DNA from: DATBRV01 sp036560145
Lineage (GTDB): Bacteria > Myxococcota_A > UBA9160 > SMWR01
Direction of reading: 5' to 3'
Assembly: GCA_036560145.1 (NCBI GenBank)
Contig: DATBRV010000120.1
Location: forward strand, 102,759 to 166,758
Length of the DNA stretch: 64,000 nt
In this document: positions 50,432 through 59,988 of the stretch, in pieces
Layout: each line of letters opens with the position of its first letter
Position numbering within the stretch: position 1 is the first letter of the stretch
Position numbers and translations under genes: made by a program
The notes under the pieces: generated by a model
What the model was told of the DNA's origin: nothing
Databases searched by the model: none
Seen by the model: the letters and a program-made list of their open reading frames with translations, nothing else

Positions 50432-52789
50432 TCAAGATGGCCCGCGGCCTGTCTTCCCGGGCTGGGACGCCTCCAGCCGCGCCAGCAGCTCGCGCGCCCG
50501 GGGATCCTGAGGCTCGAGCTCGACCAGCCGGCGTGCGGCCGGGAGCGCGCGCTCCGTCGCGCCCGCTTCCTCCAGGAAGGTCGCGAGCGCGAAGAGCAGG
50601 TCCCGGTCGTTGGGGCTGCCGCGAAGCGCGGATTCGAGCACCCGGGTCGCCTCCCGGCCCTGGCCCAGATCGTGCAGCGCCACGCCGTACACGTAGGCGA
50701 GCCGCGCGTCCCCGGGCGCGAGGCGCACGGACTCGCCGAGCTCGCCGAGCCCCTCCTCGCGGCGGTTCTGGCGGACCAGCGAGAGGCCGAGCACGTGATG
50801 CAGCACGGCGTCCTGCGGAGTGCGGCGAATCGCCTCGCGCAGCGACGCCTCGGACTCGGCTTCCCGGCCGAGCGCGCGGAGCAGATCGGCGCGGTTCACC
50901 GCCGCGGGCGTGAAGTGCGGATCGATCTCGAGCGCCTTCGCAAACGCGGCGAGCGCCGGCTCGGCTTCGCCACGCTCGGCCCGCAGCGCGCCCAGGTTGG
51001 TGTGCGACTCGGGCCGGTCGGCGTTGAACTCCTGCACGCGGATCCACTCGGCGATGCCCTTCTCCAGCGCCGCGCGCTGGGCCCCGGACAGGCCTTCCGG
51101 CGGCAGCGGCGCCAGCGCGCGCGCCGCCGCGATGCGCACGCTCAGAACCGGATCGCCGAGCGCCCCGCTCAGCAGCCGCTTGCGCAGCTGCGGCTCGAGG
51201 TCCACCGCCGCCTCCACCGCGGCGGCGCGCACCAGCGGGTCGGAATCGCCGAGCGCCTCGGAGAGCGCGTCGATCGCCGCGGGGTCGCGCTGCCCCGCGA
51301 GCCGCGCCGCCGCGCTGGCGCGGACGATTCCCGGCTGCTGCGGGTCGCGTAGCAGCGCGATCAGTTGCTGGCGGGCTCCGGGCTCGCCCCGGGCTCCTGC
51401 GTGGAACGCCTCGGCAAAGCCCTGGAAGCCCGGCTTCGGATCCGGATGCCGCTTACGGATCTCGGCCGCCGCCCACTCGGGCGACTGCTTCCGGTGGCAG
51501 GCATTGCAGGCGTTCGGCGTGCCCAGCCGGCGCGAGAGATCCGGGCGCGGGATCCGCAGGGAATGATCGTGCCGGGGATCGATCTGCATGTACGTGACGG
51601 TGGGCATGTGGCAGGCGGCGCACTCCGCGCCCGCCGAGGCCGCGGGATGGAAGTGATGCTCGGGGGCGGCGTACTTCTCCGGGAGATGGCACTGCGCGCA
51701 GACGGCGCTGCCCGGCTGGCGGAGCTGGAGCGAATGGGGCTCGTGGCAATCTCCACAGGTCACGCCCTTCGCGAACATCCGGCTCTGGAGGAACGAGCCG
51801 TAGTCGTAGACCTCGTCGCGCATCTGGCCGTCGCTCCAGTAGAGCCCCTCCTCGAAGAGCGCGACGCGATGCGTGTCGAGCAGCGGCGCTCCGTACACGT
51901 AGTCATCGGAGAGCTTGCTCGCGCGCGCGTGACAGCGGCCGCAGAGGTCGACCTCGCGCTGGCCCTCGCGGGCTCGGCTGCGCTCCGCGTTGCCCGTCCC
52001 GGCAGCGATCGCCCAGTGAACGTCCCGCCGCTCGTCGAGCGCGATCGCGAGGCCCTTGTCCGCGTCGAGCGCGCTCCAGTCGCCTTCGCGCCGCGCCCAC
52101 GCCACGTGGTTCGAACCGGGGCCGTGGCAGGCTTCGCAGGAGACGTCGACCTCGGCGAAGGTGGTCGCGAAGTGACCCTGCTTCGCGTCGAAGTTCTTGC
52201 GCAGATCGGTCGAGTGGCACTCCGCGCACATGAAGTTCCAGTTCTGCTGGATGGCGGTCCAGTGGAGCGGATCGCCGGCGCGGAGCGTCTCGTCCGGGTA
52301 CAGGTGGAACCAGCGCTGCCCGCCCTGCGCGCGGGGCCGCGCGTCCCAGGCGATGCCGAGGGCCTGGATCCGGCCGCCCGGGAGCTCGATCAGGTACTGC
52401 TGGAGCGGCGCCGCGCCGAAGGTCCAGCGGATCTCGAAGTCGGCGAGCTTCCCGTCCGGACCGTCGGTGCGGACGAAGTACTTCCCGTCGCGGCGGAAGA
52501 AGGTCGAGGTCACGCCCGCGTGCTCGAACTTCGCAGCCTCGAAGTCACCGAGCACGCTCGCCGGGTCGGGCAGCTGCATGGCGAGATCGTGGTGGGAGCC
52601 CTGCCAGGCCTTCAACTCGTTCGCGTGACAGGCGCCGCAGGCCTCGCGGCCGGTGTAGGTGGCGGCCGGGAGCGCGGCCGGCGGCGCGAGCACCGGAGCG
52701 GGCGGCGGCGGCGCGGGCGTGCGGCCGAGCGCGAAGTAGGCCAGCAGCCCGGCCGCGAGCACGGCGACGGCCAGCGCGCCCGCACGCAC
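50432..52789 (-). CDS. octahaem cytochrome c with HEAT- and TPR-like repeats
   Basis: A 785-residue protein. An N-terminal hydrophobic segment (about residues 4-22) serves as signal or anchor; a Pro-rich linker follows. Eight CxxCH motifs lie between about residues 55 and 445: CGACH, CAECH, CEACH, CGRCH, CGDCH, CAQCH, CAACH and CNACH. Next come HEAT-like repeats (RASAAARLAGQRDPAAIDAL, then LVRAAAVEAAVDL) and about five TPR units to the C-terminus. It should be a periplasmic electron carrier or multihaem reductase with a protein-interaction tail. GTG start 52789, 17 bases after the propeller gene's stop, has GGTCAGGGCGG upstream. Confidence 0.88.
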   Translation of the reverse strand: MRAGALAVAVLAAGLLAYFALGRTPAPPPPAPVLAPPAALPAATYTGREACGACHANELKAWQGSHHDLAMQLPDPASVLGDFEAAKFEHAGVTSTFFRRDGKYFVRTDGPDGKLADFEIRWTFGAAPLQQYLIELPGGRIQALGIAWDARPRAQGGQRWFHLYPDETLRAGDPLHWTAIQQNWNFMCAECHSTDLRKNFDAKQGHFATTFAEVDVSCEACHGPGSNHVAWARREGDWSALDADKGLAIALDERRDVHWAIAAGTGNAERSRAREGQREVDLCGRCHARASKLSDDYVYGAPLLDTHRVALFEEGLYWSDGQMRDEVYDYGSFLQSRMFAKGVTCGDCHEPHSLQLRQPGSAVCAQCHLPEKYAAPEHHFHPAASAGAECAACHMPTVTYMQIDPRHDHSLRIPRPDLSRRLGTPNACNACHRKQSPEWAAAEIRKRHPDPKPGFQGFAEAFHAGARGEPGARQQLIALLRDPQQPGIVRASAAARLAGQRDPAAIDALSEALGDSDPLVRAAAVEAAVDLEPQLRKRLLSGALGDPVLSVRIAAARALAPLPPEGLSGAQRAALEKGIAEWIRVQEFNADRPESHTNLGALRAERGEAEPALAAFAKALEIDPHFTPAAVNRADLLRALGREAESEASLREAIRRTPQDAVLHHVLGLSLVRQNRREEGLGELGESVRLAPGDARLAYVYGVALHDLGQGREATRVLESALRGSPNDRDLLFALATFLEEAGATERALPAARRLVELEPQDPRARELLARLEASQPGKTGRGPS

Positions 52790-52806
52790 CCGGCCGCCCT
52801 GACCGG

Positions 52807-55800
52807 CTAGGCGGACGGCGGGCTCCGGCGGCGCCGCAGGGCGCGGGCTCCGGCGAACAGCAGCGCGCCCCCCAGCAGCGCCTGCCCGGCGAGCGGCAGC
52901 AGCGGGAGGGGAGTCGGGCCGGGCGAGAGCGGATCGTTCGGATCCGACCCGTTGCCGATCTCGAGGCCGTCCGGGATGCCGTCGTCGTCGCTGTCCGTGT
53001 CGAGCGGATCGCTGCCCGTGTTGGACGCGGACACCAGGATCCCCGTGTTCGTCTCGACGACGTCGAGCAGGCCGTCGCCGTCGTCGTCGCCGTCGCAGGC
53101 GTCGCCGAGCGGATCGCCGTCGAAATTTTCTTGGCCCGCGTTGGCCGTCGCGGCGCAGTTGTCGAGACCGTCGAGCCGCGTGTCGCTGTCGCGGTCGATG
53201 CCCATCCGGGTGCCGGAACCCGGGGGCGCGCAGGTATAGGTGAGCGGGCCCTGGCTGACCGCCAGCGCGCGCAGCGCCGCGTCGCCGAGCGTGGCGTTGC
53301 TGTCGTCGCGGAACAGTCCCGACGCTTCGCGAACCCAGCCGCGCTCCACGCCGCCCACGCTGCCCTTCACGATCAGGTCGCACTCCTTGGCGGTGGCGCC
53401 GAACCGGAGCGAAGGGTAGGTCGCGCTCGCGCGCGCGATCAGCAGGTCGATGCGCGGATTCACGCCGGCCCCGTTGTTGGACCGCAGCGTGACCTGCTGT
53501 CCGACGATCGGCGCGAGATCCGACGGAAACGCGAGGACGAACTGTTCGACCTGGGTCCTCTGCTCGGGCGTCAGGGTGAAGACCGGCGCCCCCACGAAGG
53601 TGTTGACCGTGTCGATGCTGCCGTCGTGCAGGAATCCGAAGCCGCGCACCTGTTCGCCGGCGACCGAGAACATCCCGACCTTGGAGTAGACGTTGCGCAG
53701 GTGGGGAACCTTGGCTTGCTGCGGCTCGCCCTCGAAGCTCTGCTCGCCGCCCGAGCCGAAGAAGCCCTGGGCGGGATCCGTGGTATGGCAGCCGTTGCAG
53801 GTCGCGATGAAGTCGGAGGTGGCACCGAAGTAGAAGCCGCTGCCGAGGTTCTGCACCGCATTCAGCGAGTTGTCGAGCGCGCGCACCGGATTCGGCGGCA
53901 GCGTGATCTGAAGCACGAAGTCCGTGAACTGCTGCATCTGCGCCGGCGTGATGGTGCCGTCCTTCCCGACCAGGCCTTCGAAGGCGACGATGAAGTTCCG
54001 GAAGGAGAGATCTTCGTTGCAGGGCGCGCCGGTCGGTTCGGTGCAGGGGTCGAGGCCGAAGAAGCCGTCCACCCGGTCGCCACGCCAGTGCATGGCGCCC
54101 TCGGTCGCGAGGCCGCGCAGCGTCTGCGTCGTCATCGGGCCCTTCATGGGATGGAACGTCGTCGCCGGCGGCAGGAACGTCGACGAGGGCTGGGTGTTGG
54201 TGGTCACCGCGCCGTCGGGATCGCCGAGGTCCCAGGCGAGGCTGTCGAGATCGCCGAAGACGTGGCAGCTCGAGCAGGAGGCTTCCCCGTTGCCCGAGGT
54301 GAGGGCCGCGTCGTACAGGAACGGGCGTCCGTTCACGATCGACGCCGGCTCCGGGTTGTGGAGGGCGTGGGTCGCCAGCGTGGCCTTGCTGACCGGATCG
54401 ATCACCTGCACCGAGTTATCGAAGCGCGTCAGCACGTAGAGGCGGGTGTTGGCCTCGTCGAGCACCAGGCCGGCGGGGCCGCCTCCGGTCGCGATGTAGC
54501 TCGCGCTCTCGACGGTCGGATCGAAGCTCGTCTCGAAGCTCGGGCTCTCGATCTCGGCGGTGCTGAACACGCCGATCCTCGCCGAACCGAAGGCCGCCAC
54601 GTACAGGGTGCTGCCGTCGCTCGACACCACCGGCTGGAGCGGCGTCGCCAGGCTGTGCCCGATCTGCGTCGGGTCGACGAGATCCGGGACGTCGGTGTGC
54701 AGCTTGCCGTAGTCGATGTGCTGGTTCAGGTGCTGCGGGTTCACCACCACCGGAGGGACGGGATCGGTGGAGGGATCGATCACCGTGATGCGCGACTCGG
54801 AGAGGTGCCCCTGGACCGTGCTGCCGCCGTGCTCGCCGGCGCCCTCGAAACGCAGGTGGTTGGGCAGCTCCGTGTTGGTCACGTAGATCTTCTGATTGAC
54901 CGGATTCACGACCATGTTGAAGAGGATGGTCCCGACGTGATCGAAGGTCCGGGTCCAGGTCAGGTCGTTCGCGTCGATCTCGAAGACGTCGTGATCCGGC
55001 AGGCTGAAGGGGACGGCCCCGCTCCAGTTGCGGTTGATCGAATCGCGCCAGCTGGTGCCATTGAACTTGACGATGATGCCGACCTCCGGCGCCTGCGCGC
55101 CGAAGGCGTTGTTCGCCGGCCCGACCACGCCGCCCGGCGCTCCGGGGCCGCAGCCGCTGCCGCCGCTCACCTGGAATCCGTTGCAGACGACCGTCTCGGT
55201 GACGGCCGTGGTCTGATTGCCCGAATGAAATGCTGCCAGGTAGACCATGTTGCCGCTGGGGCTGGTCGCGAGCGCGCGCGGCGTATCCGAGGGAAGTGTG
55301 AGGATGGCGATCGGCAACCCGCCGAAGGTGTTGTTGGCGGCGGGGTTGATCGCGTCGAACACCCACACGTCAGCACGGCCGATTCCGGGGGTGGTGAGCT
55401 CGGGGTCGCCGCTATTGGAAGCCATCGCGATCGACGCATCGGTGCGGTGCTGGCCGCGGTGCGCCGTCGAGATGAAGGCGCGGCTGCCGCCGGTCCCCGC
55501 GAAGACGATGTCGCGCGGCTCGTCGCCGACCAGCAGGGTCCGCGCCACTCGGGCCGGGGTCGAGGCGAGGTCGACGATGCTCACGCTGTCGGACAGGTGG
55601 TTGACGACCCATACCTGCGTGTTGCTGCGCGCGGCGACGGCGACCGGCTCCATGCCCACCGGGATCGAATCCAGATGGGTGAGGACGCCCCCCGCGACGC
55701 TGAACACCTCGAGCCGGTTGTCGGGGGTTTGACCGCAAAGAGCCGGGGTCCGTCCGGCGAGAGGGCGAGCGGCCGAACCGGTCCGCTCTCGAAGGCCACG

Positions 55801-55892
55801 AACGAGGGCTGGGCGCCCGCGGGGCCCGCAGCCCCCAGGGCCAGAACGAGAAGCGCGCCGGCCAGGCGGCAGCGAAGCGGCAGGTGCAGCAC
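52807..55892 (-). pseudogene. beta-propeller / dihaem cytochrome protein with thrombospondin-3 repeats and C-terminal anchor, split by a one-base frameshift
   Basis: GTG 55892 opens a signal peptide (VLHLPLRCRLAGALL, ending near AGAQ) and PVRPLALSPDGPRLFAV. The frame is then lost at about 55,729. The neighbouring frame carries on with TPDNRLEVFSVAGG, as a propeller should, so one base seems missing. The rest holds YVTN-type beta-propeller repeats, two CxxCH motifs (CSSCH, CNGCH) in a MauG/cytochrome-peroxidase-like region, and Asp-rich calcium-binding thrombospondin-3 repeats (DRDSDTRLDGLDNC, DTDSDDDGIPDGLE). A Pro-rich stretch, a hydrophobic helix and ALRRRR end it, like a protein-sorting signal. 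Restored length is about 1028 residues. It probably acts at the outer surface. It heads the string 55892-46242. Confidence 0.85.
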
Positions 55893-56016
55893 GAAAGTCG
55901 CCTCCGCTGGCGGGAGCTCCAGAGGATAGTGGCGCCCAGGCTACCACGGGTGTCATGCGAAGACATGTCGCTCCGGCGCACGCCGTGGGCGATCGTCCCG
56001 GGTCGAGGCGGGCCGC

Positions 56017-57204
56017 GTGACCACGGAGCAGATCCTCGATCAGGTCTTGATTCCGCGCCCGAACGGAAGCGCCGGGCTCGACCGGGTCGCGTCTTTTCTC
56101 GCCGAGACCCTCGAGCGCCAGGGCGCGCTGGTGAGCTCGCACGAATTCATCGCGACTCCCCACGGCTTCGCGCTCGTCTGGGCCGCCGCGCTCGCGCTCC
56201 AGCTCGGATTCATCGCCGCGATCGCAGCCCGTCGCCATGCGCTCGCGCTGGCGCTGATCGTCGTCACCGCGGGCATGTTGCTGCTCGAGTTCGAGGCGCT
56301 GCGCTCACCGGTGAGCGGCCTGCTTCCGCTCCCGGAGCGCAACGTGATCGGAACCTTTCCCGGGCGCGAGGGCGCGCCGACGCTGCTGTTCAGCGCGCAC
56401 TACGACACCACCACGCATTTTGGCGACCACTTCAGCTGGGGCCGCTGGGGATTCCTCCAGGGCCCGGCCACGGCGGCGGCCATCGCGCTCTCGATCGGCG
56501 GGCTCTGGCTCGGCCGCCGCGGACGCCGGCTGCCTCCGCGCGTCGCGCTTCCCATCGCGGCGGCCTGCGCCCTTCCCTTCGCGGCGATGTTCTGGTTCCA
56601 GACGGTGGGCCCCCTCGTGCGCGCGCCGAGCCCCGGCGCGATCGACAACGGCGGCTCGGTCGCGGCGCTGCTCCAGCTGGCGGAGCGGCTCGCGGGACGC
56701 CGCGCGGATGCGCCCGTCGAGGTGCGGCTGGTGTTCTTCGCCGCCGAGGAGGAACGCACGCTCGGATCCTGGGCCTACGCGCGCTCGCTCGACCCGGAGT
56801 CCCGGGTGGTCGCCGTCAATCTCGAATCGGTGGGAGCTTCCGACACGCTGGCGTTCATCCCCGAGGACGGCTTTGCGCTGCGCCGCTTTCGCAGCGGCGA
56901 GCCGCTGATCGCGTTCGTGAACGAGACGTCTCGCGCGCTGTGGGGCGCGGAGCTTCCGTCGCGAACGCTCCCCGCCGGCACCCTCACCGATGGACGCAGC
57001 TTCCTCGCCCACGGCATCCCGGCCCTGACGCTGCGCGCCTTCATCGACGAGGGCTTCCCACGCCGCCTCCACTCCGTGTACGATGCGCGCGATCGGCTCC
57101 GGCCCGCGGCCATCGAGCGGAGCGTCGATCTGCTCGAGGAGCTGGTCGAGCGGGCCGACGCGAGTCCGGAGCGAATTGCGGAGCTCGGCCGGCGGAATCG
57201 CTAG
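56017..57204 (+). CDS. M28-family zinc metallopeptidase, membrane-bound
   Basis: A 395-residue protein. Two or three hydrophobic stretches (around residues 52-92 and 148-195) suggest membrane attachment. M28 zinc ligands are visible: SAHYDT (His128, Asp130), GAIDNGG (bridging Asp), AAEEE (catalytic Glu pair) and a terminal HSVYD His; the usual NLD is NLES here. The family removes N-terminal amino acids or acts as glutaminyl cyclase; substrate unknown. GTG start. It diverges from the propeller gene with 124 bases between and stands apart from the cytochrome genes on either side. Confidence 0.85.
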   Translation: MTTEQILDQVLIPRPNGSAGLDRVASFLAETLERQGALVSSHEFIATPHGFALVWAAALALQLGFIAAIAARRHALALALIVVTAGMLLLEFEALRSPVSGLLPLPERNVIGTFPGREGAPTLLFSAHYDTTTHFGDHFSWGRWGFLQGPATAAAIALSIGGLWLGRRGRRLPPRVALPIAAACALPFAAMFWFQTVGPLVRAPSPGAIDNGGSVAALLQLAERLAGRRADAPVEVRLVFFAAEEERTLGSWAYARSLDPESRVVAVNLESVGASDTLAFIPEDGFALRRFRSGEPLIAFVNETSRALWGAELPSRTLPAGTLTDGRSFLAHGIPALTLRAFIDEGFPRRLHSVYDARDRLRPAAIERSVDLLEELVERADASPERIAELGRRNR

Positions 57205-57238
57205 GCTGGGCCGCCGACGGAAGAGGAGGTTCCCGGGG

Positions 57239-57901
57239 ATGAGTGGAATTCGCGTCGGGCTCGCGGCCGGCATCGCGCTGCTGGCGTTCGGGATGGCGCC
57301 CGCGGCCTCCGCCAAGGAGCACCTGTTCGTCGGCGTGACCAAGTGCAAGAGCTGCCACCAGAAGGAGCTGATCGGGAATCAGTACAAGGAGTGGCAGAAA
57401 GGGCCACACGCGAAGGCCTTCTCGACCTTGAAGGGTGACAAGGCCATCCAGATCGCGAAGGAGAAAGGGCTCGCGAAGCCGGCCCACGAGAGCCCCGAGT
57501 GCCTCAAGTGCCACGTCACGGCCCACGGCGTCGCCGCGGCCAAGATCCGCTATCCGCTGAAGGAAAGCGACGGCATCCAGTGCGAGTCGTGCCATGGCCC
57601 GGGCAACGACTACCGGAAGAAGAAGGTGATGTCGGACGAGAAGAAGGCGATCGCCGCCGGCATGTGGAAGCCCGGCAAGGACGCGAAGATCTGCACCGAC
57701 TGCCACAACGACGAGAGCCCGAGCTGGAACCCCAAGGCGTTCAAGCTCGCCAACGGCAGCACCGTGGGCTTCGACTACGAGCAGGCCAAGAAGAAGATCG
57801 AGCACGAGATCCCCGAGGACGTGAAGGGGCACTATCTCGAGCTGCAGGCGAAGAAGAAAGCCGGCGGCGGAGCGGCCGACGACGAGGAAGACGAAGACTA
57901 G
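57239..57901 (+). CDS. tetrahaem cytochrome c (cytochrome c554-like)
   Basis: A 220-residue protein with a cleavable signal peptide (to about AASAKEH) and four CxxCH motifs: CKSCH, CLKCH, CESCH and CTDCH. HLFVGVTKCKSCH and YKEWQKGPHAKAF place the first haem and a possible His ligand as in cytochrome c554/c-type family proteins. The tail is rich in Lys and then Asp/Glu. It should be a soluble periplasmic electron carrier. ATG 57239 is preceded by AGGAGG at nine bases, the strongest ribosome-binding site in this half of the window. It converges on the pentahaem gene with a 4-base overlap of ends. Confidence 0.9.
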   Translation: MSGIRVGLAAGIALLAFGMAPAASAKEHLFVGVTKCKSCHQKELIGNQYKEWQKGPHAKAFSTLKGDKAIQIAKEKGLAKPAHESPECLKCHVTAHGVAAAKIRYPLKESDGIQCESCHGPGNDYRKKKVMSDEKKAIAAGMWKPGKDAKICTDCHNDESPSWNPKAFKLANGSTVGFDYEQAKKKIEHEIPEDVKGHYLELQAKKKAGGGAADDEEDED

Positions 57902-58683
57902 GGCTTCGCTCCTCCGCCGCTCCGATTTCCCACCGCGTCGCGCTTCTGCTTCATCAGGTCCACCAGCGCTTGCGTCTCCCGCTCGATCTTGCGCAGGTCG
58001 AAGGAGTGCCAGGTCACCGCCAACGCGTGCATGCGCGCATCGGCATCCGTCAAGAACACCGCCTTCTCCTCGGGCTTCAACCGCACGCTCAGATAGCGAT
58101 GGAAGCGTTCGATCGAGAGGAACTTGTTCAGGATCACCCGAGCCTCGTCGGGGATCTCGGGCTTGTTCTCGGTCTCCTCGTTGTGGCAGCGCGCACACGC
58201 GGCCTTCACGGTCGTCACGTCCAGGACGGTCGTGTTCATCGACCCGTGGCAGGTCACGCAGTTGGGGCCCTGCTTCTCCTGCTTGGCCTTGACCAGGTGC
58301 TCAAAGTGCTTGCTGCCGAGGTACGCCTCCAGGAACTCGTCGTGACACTGGCCGCAGGTGTCGGGGATGTTCCGGAAGTTCACGGCGTTATCCCTTCCCT
58401 TTTCGTCGACCTCTCCCCCGTGCGCCCGCGCCTTGTCGGAGATCTCGGGATTTCCTCCGTGACAATCCGAGCAGCTCACGTCCTGCTGCCGGTGGATCGA
58501 GAGCTGCCAGTCGCGAAAGTATTCGTAGAGCTTCTTGTTCTGGACCAGGAAGTCCGGGTTGCGATGGCAGTCCACGCACGAGTCCTTCGCCTCCTTCCCG
58601 GGCGCTTGCGCGCCGGTCGGGAGGGCCGCCAGCAGCGTCAGGGCCAGCGCGAAACCGGCTGCTTCGAAGCGCTTCCTCCGCAT
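57898..58683 (-). CDS. pentahaem cytochrome c
   Basis: A 261-residue protein with a signal peptide (basic MRRKRF, core to about GAQA) and five CxxCH motifs: CVDCH, CSDCH, CGQCH, CVTCH and CARCH. His residues between them (SIHRQQ, SKHFEH) are candidates for distal ligands. The last third has no haem motif and is helical. It probably accepts electrons from the NrfD/ferredoxin module encoded next door, 1 base upstream. The layout resembles small NrfB/NapC-associated carriers, but no exact family can be named. Confidence 0.88.
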   Translation of the reverse strand: MRRKRFEAAGFALALTLLAALPTGAQAPGKEAKDSCVDCHRNPDFLVQNKKLYEYFRDWQLSIHRQQDVSCSDCHGGNPEISDKARAHGGEVDEKGRDNAVNFRNIPDTCGQCHDEFLEAYLGSKHFEHLVKAKQEKQGPNCVTCHGSMNTTVLDVTTVKAACARCHNEETENKPEIPDEARVILNKFLSIERFHRYLSVRLKPEEKAVFLTDADARMHALAVTWHSFDLRKIERETQALVDLMKQKRDAVGNRSGGGAKP

Positions 58684-58684
58684 C

Positions 58685-59956
58685 TCAACCTCTCCAACCG
58701 CCGGGCCCGATGGCCGGCGGCTCCGAACGCTGGTAGCGAAGCTCCCCGACGTCGATCGCCATCGCGACCTTCGCCATCAGCGTGAACGCGAGGGCTCCGA
58801 CCCCCCACACGCCCAGCCCCACCATCACCTCGTTGAGGCTCGGGGCATAGTCATAGACCTCGCCGAGCATGTCGGGCGTCATCCCGGGCAGCAGCAGGCC
58901 CATGCCCTTCTCGATGAAGACGCCCGCGGCGGCGAGCACGCACGCCGCGTACAGCAGACCCAGGCGGCGTCGAAGCACCGGAATCATGAACACCAGGAAG
59001 GCGGCCGAATTGAAGGCCAACGCCAACCACGAGTACTTCGCCATGCCCGTCCGGCCGGCCGCGTGGATGCCGAACCACTGGAATTCGGCATGCACGACCT
59101 CGGCGCTCGGAGAGTAGAAGTCCGTGAAGACCTCGGTCGCCAGCAAGAAGAGATTGATGGCCATGGCATAGGCGAGCAGCTCGCCGATCTTGTAGAGCGC
59201 CTGGTTCGAGATCGATATCCGTCCGACGCGCCGCAAGACGCCGAAGATCACCAACAGCAACGCGGGTCCCGAGCAGAAGGCGCTCGCCAGGAAGCGCGGC
59301 GCCAGGACCGCCGTGTGCCAGAAGGGGCGCGCCTTCAGGCCCATGAACAGGAAGGCCGTCACGGTGTGGATGGAGATGGCCAGCGGGATCGACAGGAAGA
59401 TCAGGGGGAGGATGAAGGCCGCGTTGTACTCCCGCCCCGTGTACGCCTTGAACAGCAGGTACGAGACGATGAAGAGATTGACCAGGAAGTACGCGTTCAG
59501 CACCAGGATGTCCCAGACCAGCAGGGAATAGGGGAAATTCGGATTGCCCAGAGCCGGCAACAGGTGCCACAGCCGCTCCGGCCGGCCGACGTCGACGGTC
59601 ACGAAGAGAATGCACATGATGATCGCGGCGATCGCCATCAGCTCCCCGAGCAACACGACCTGCTTGAGCGGACCCCAGTCGTACACGTAGGCCGGGATCA
59701 CCAGCACCACCGCCGCCGCCGCCACGCCGACCAGATAGGCGAAATTTCCGATGTAGAAGCCCCAGGAGACCTGATCGCGCATGTTCGAAACGATCAGCCC
59801 GTGCGACAGCTGGTTGGCGTAGGCGTGCACACCGAACGCGATCAGCAGCGCGAGGAAGCCGAGCCACGCGTAGTAGCCAAGCCTCCCCCGGGCCACCAGG
59901 AGAGCGCTCGCGACCACGAAGCTTCCGAAGGGTCTCAGCATCGATTGGGCCTTCAC
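58685..59956 (-). CDS. NrfD/PsrC-type integral membrane quinone module
   Basis: A 423-residue membrane protein with eight to ten segments. LSHGLIVSNMRDQVSWGFYIGNFAY-type N-terminal features (written in part), DVGRPERLWHLLP, NFPYSLLVWD and a long run of hydrophobic helices match the NrfD family. These proteins exchange electrons between quinones and a periplasmic four-cluster ferredoxin, which is encoded 32 bases upstream. The GTG start is chosen because GAGGTGG lies just before it. No haem ligands of its own are expected. Together with the ferredoxin it should oxidise quinol and pass electrons to the cytochromes of this cluster, or run in reverse. Confidence 0.92.
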   Translation of the reverse strand: MKAQSMLRPFGSFVVASALLVARGRLGYYAWLGFLALLIAFGVHAYANQLSHGLIVSNMRDQVSWGFYIGNFAYLVGVAAAAVVLVIPAYVYDWGPLKQVVLLGELMAIAAIIMCILFVTVDVGRPERLWHLLPALGNPNFPYSLLVWDILVLNAYFLVNLFIVSYLLFKAYTGREYNAAFILPLIFLSIPLAISIHTVTAFLFMGLKARPFWHTAVLAPRFLASAFCSGPALLLVIFGVLRRVGRISISNQALYKIGELLAYAMAINLFLLATEVFTDFYSPSAEVVHAEFQWFGIHAAGRTGMAKYSWLALAFNSAAFLVFMIPVLRRRLGLLYAACVLAAAGVFIEKGMGLLLPGMTPDMLGEVYDYAPSLNEVMVGLGVWGVGALAFTLMAKVAMAIDVGELRYQRSEPPAIGPGGWRG

Positions 59957-59988
59957 GCCACCTCGGCGATTCCGCGGGCGCCGCCCGG

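Noticed and set aside
53131..55929. 932-codon plus-strand frame opposite the propeller gene
   Set aside because: Antisense artefact; haem and calcium-repeat motifs are on the minus strand.
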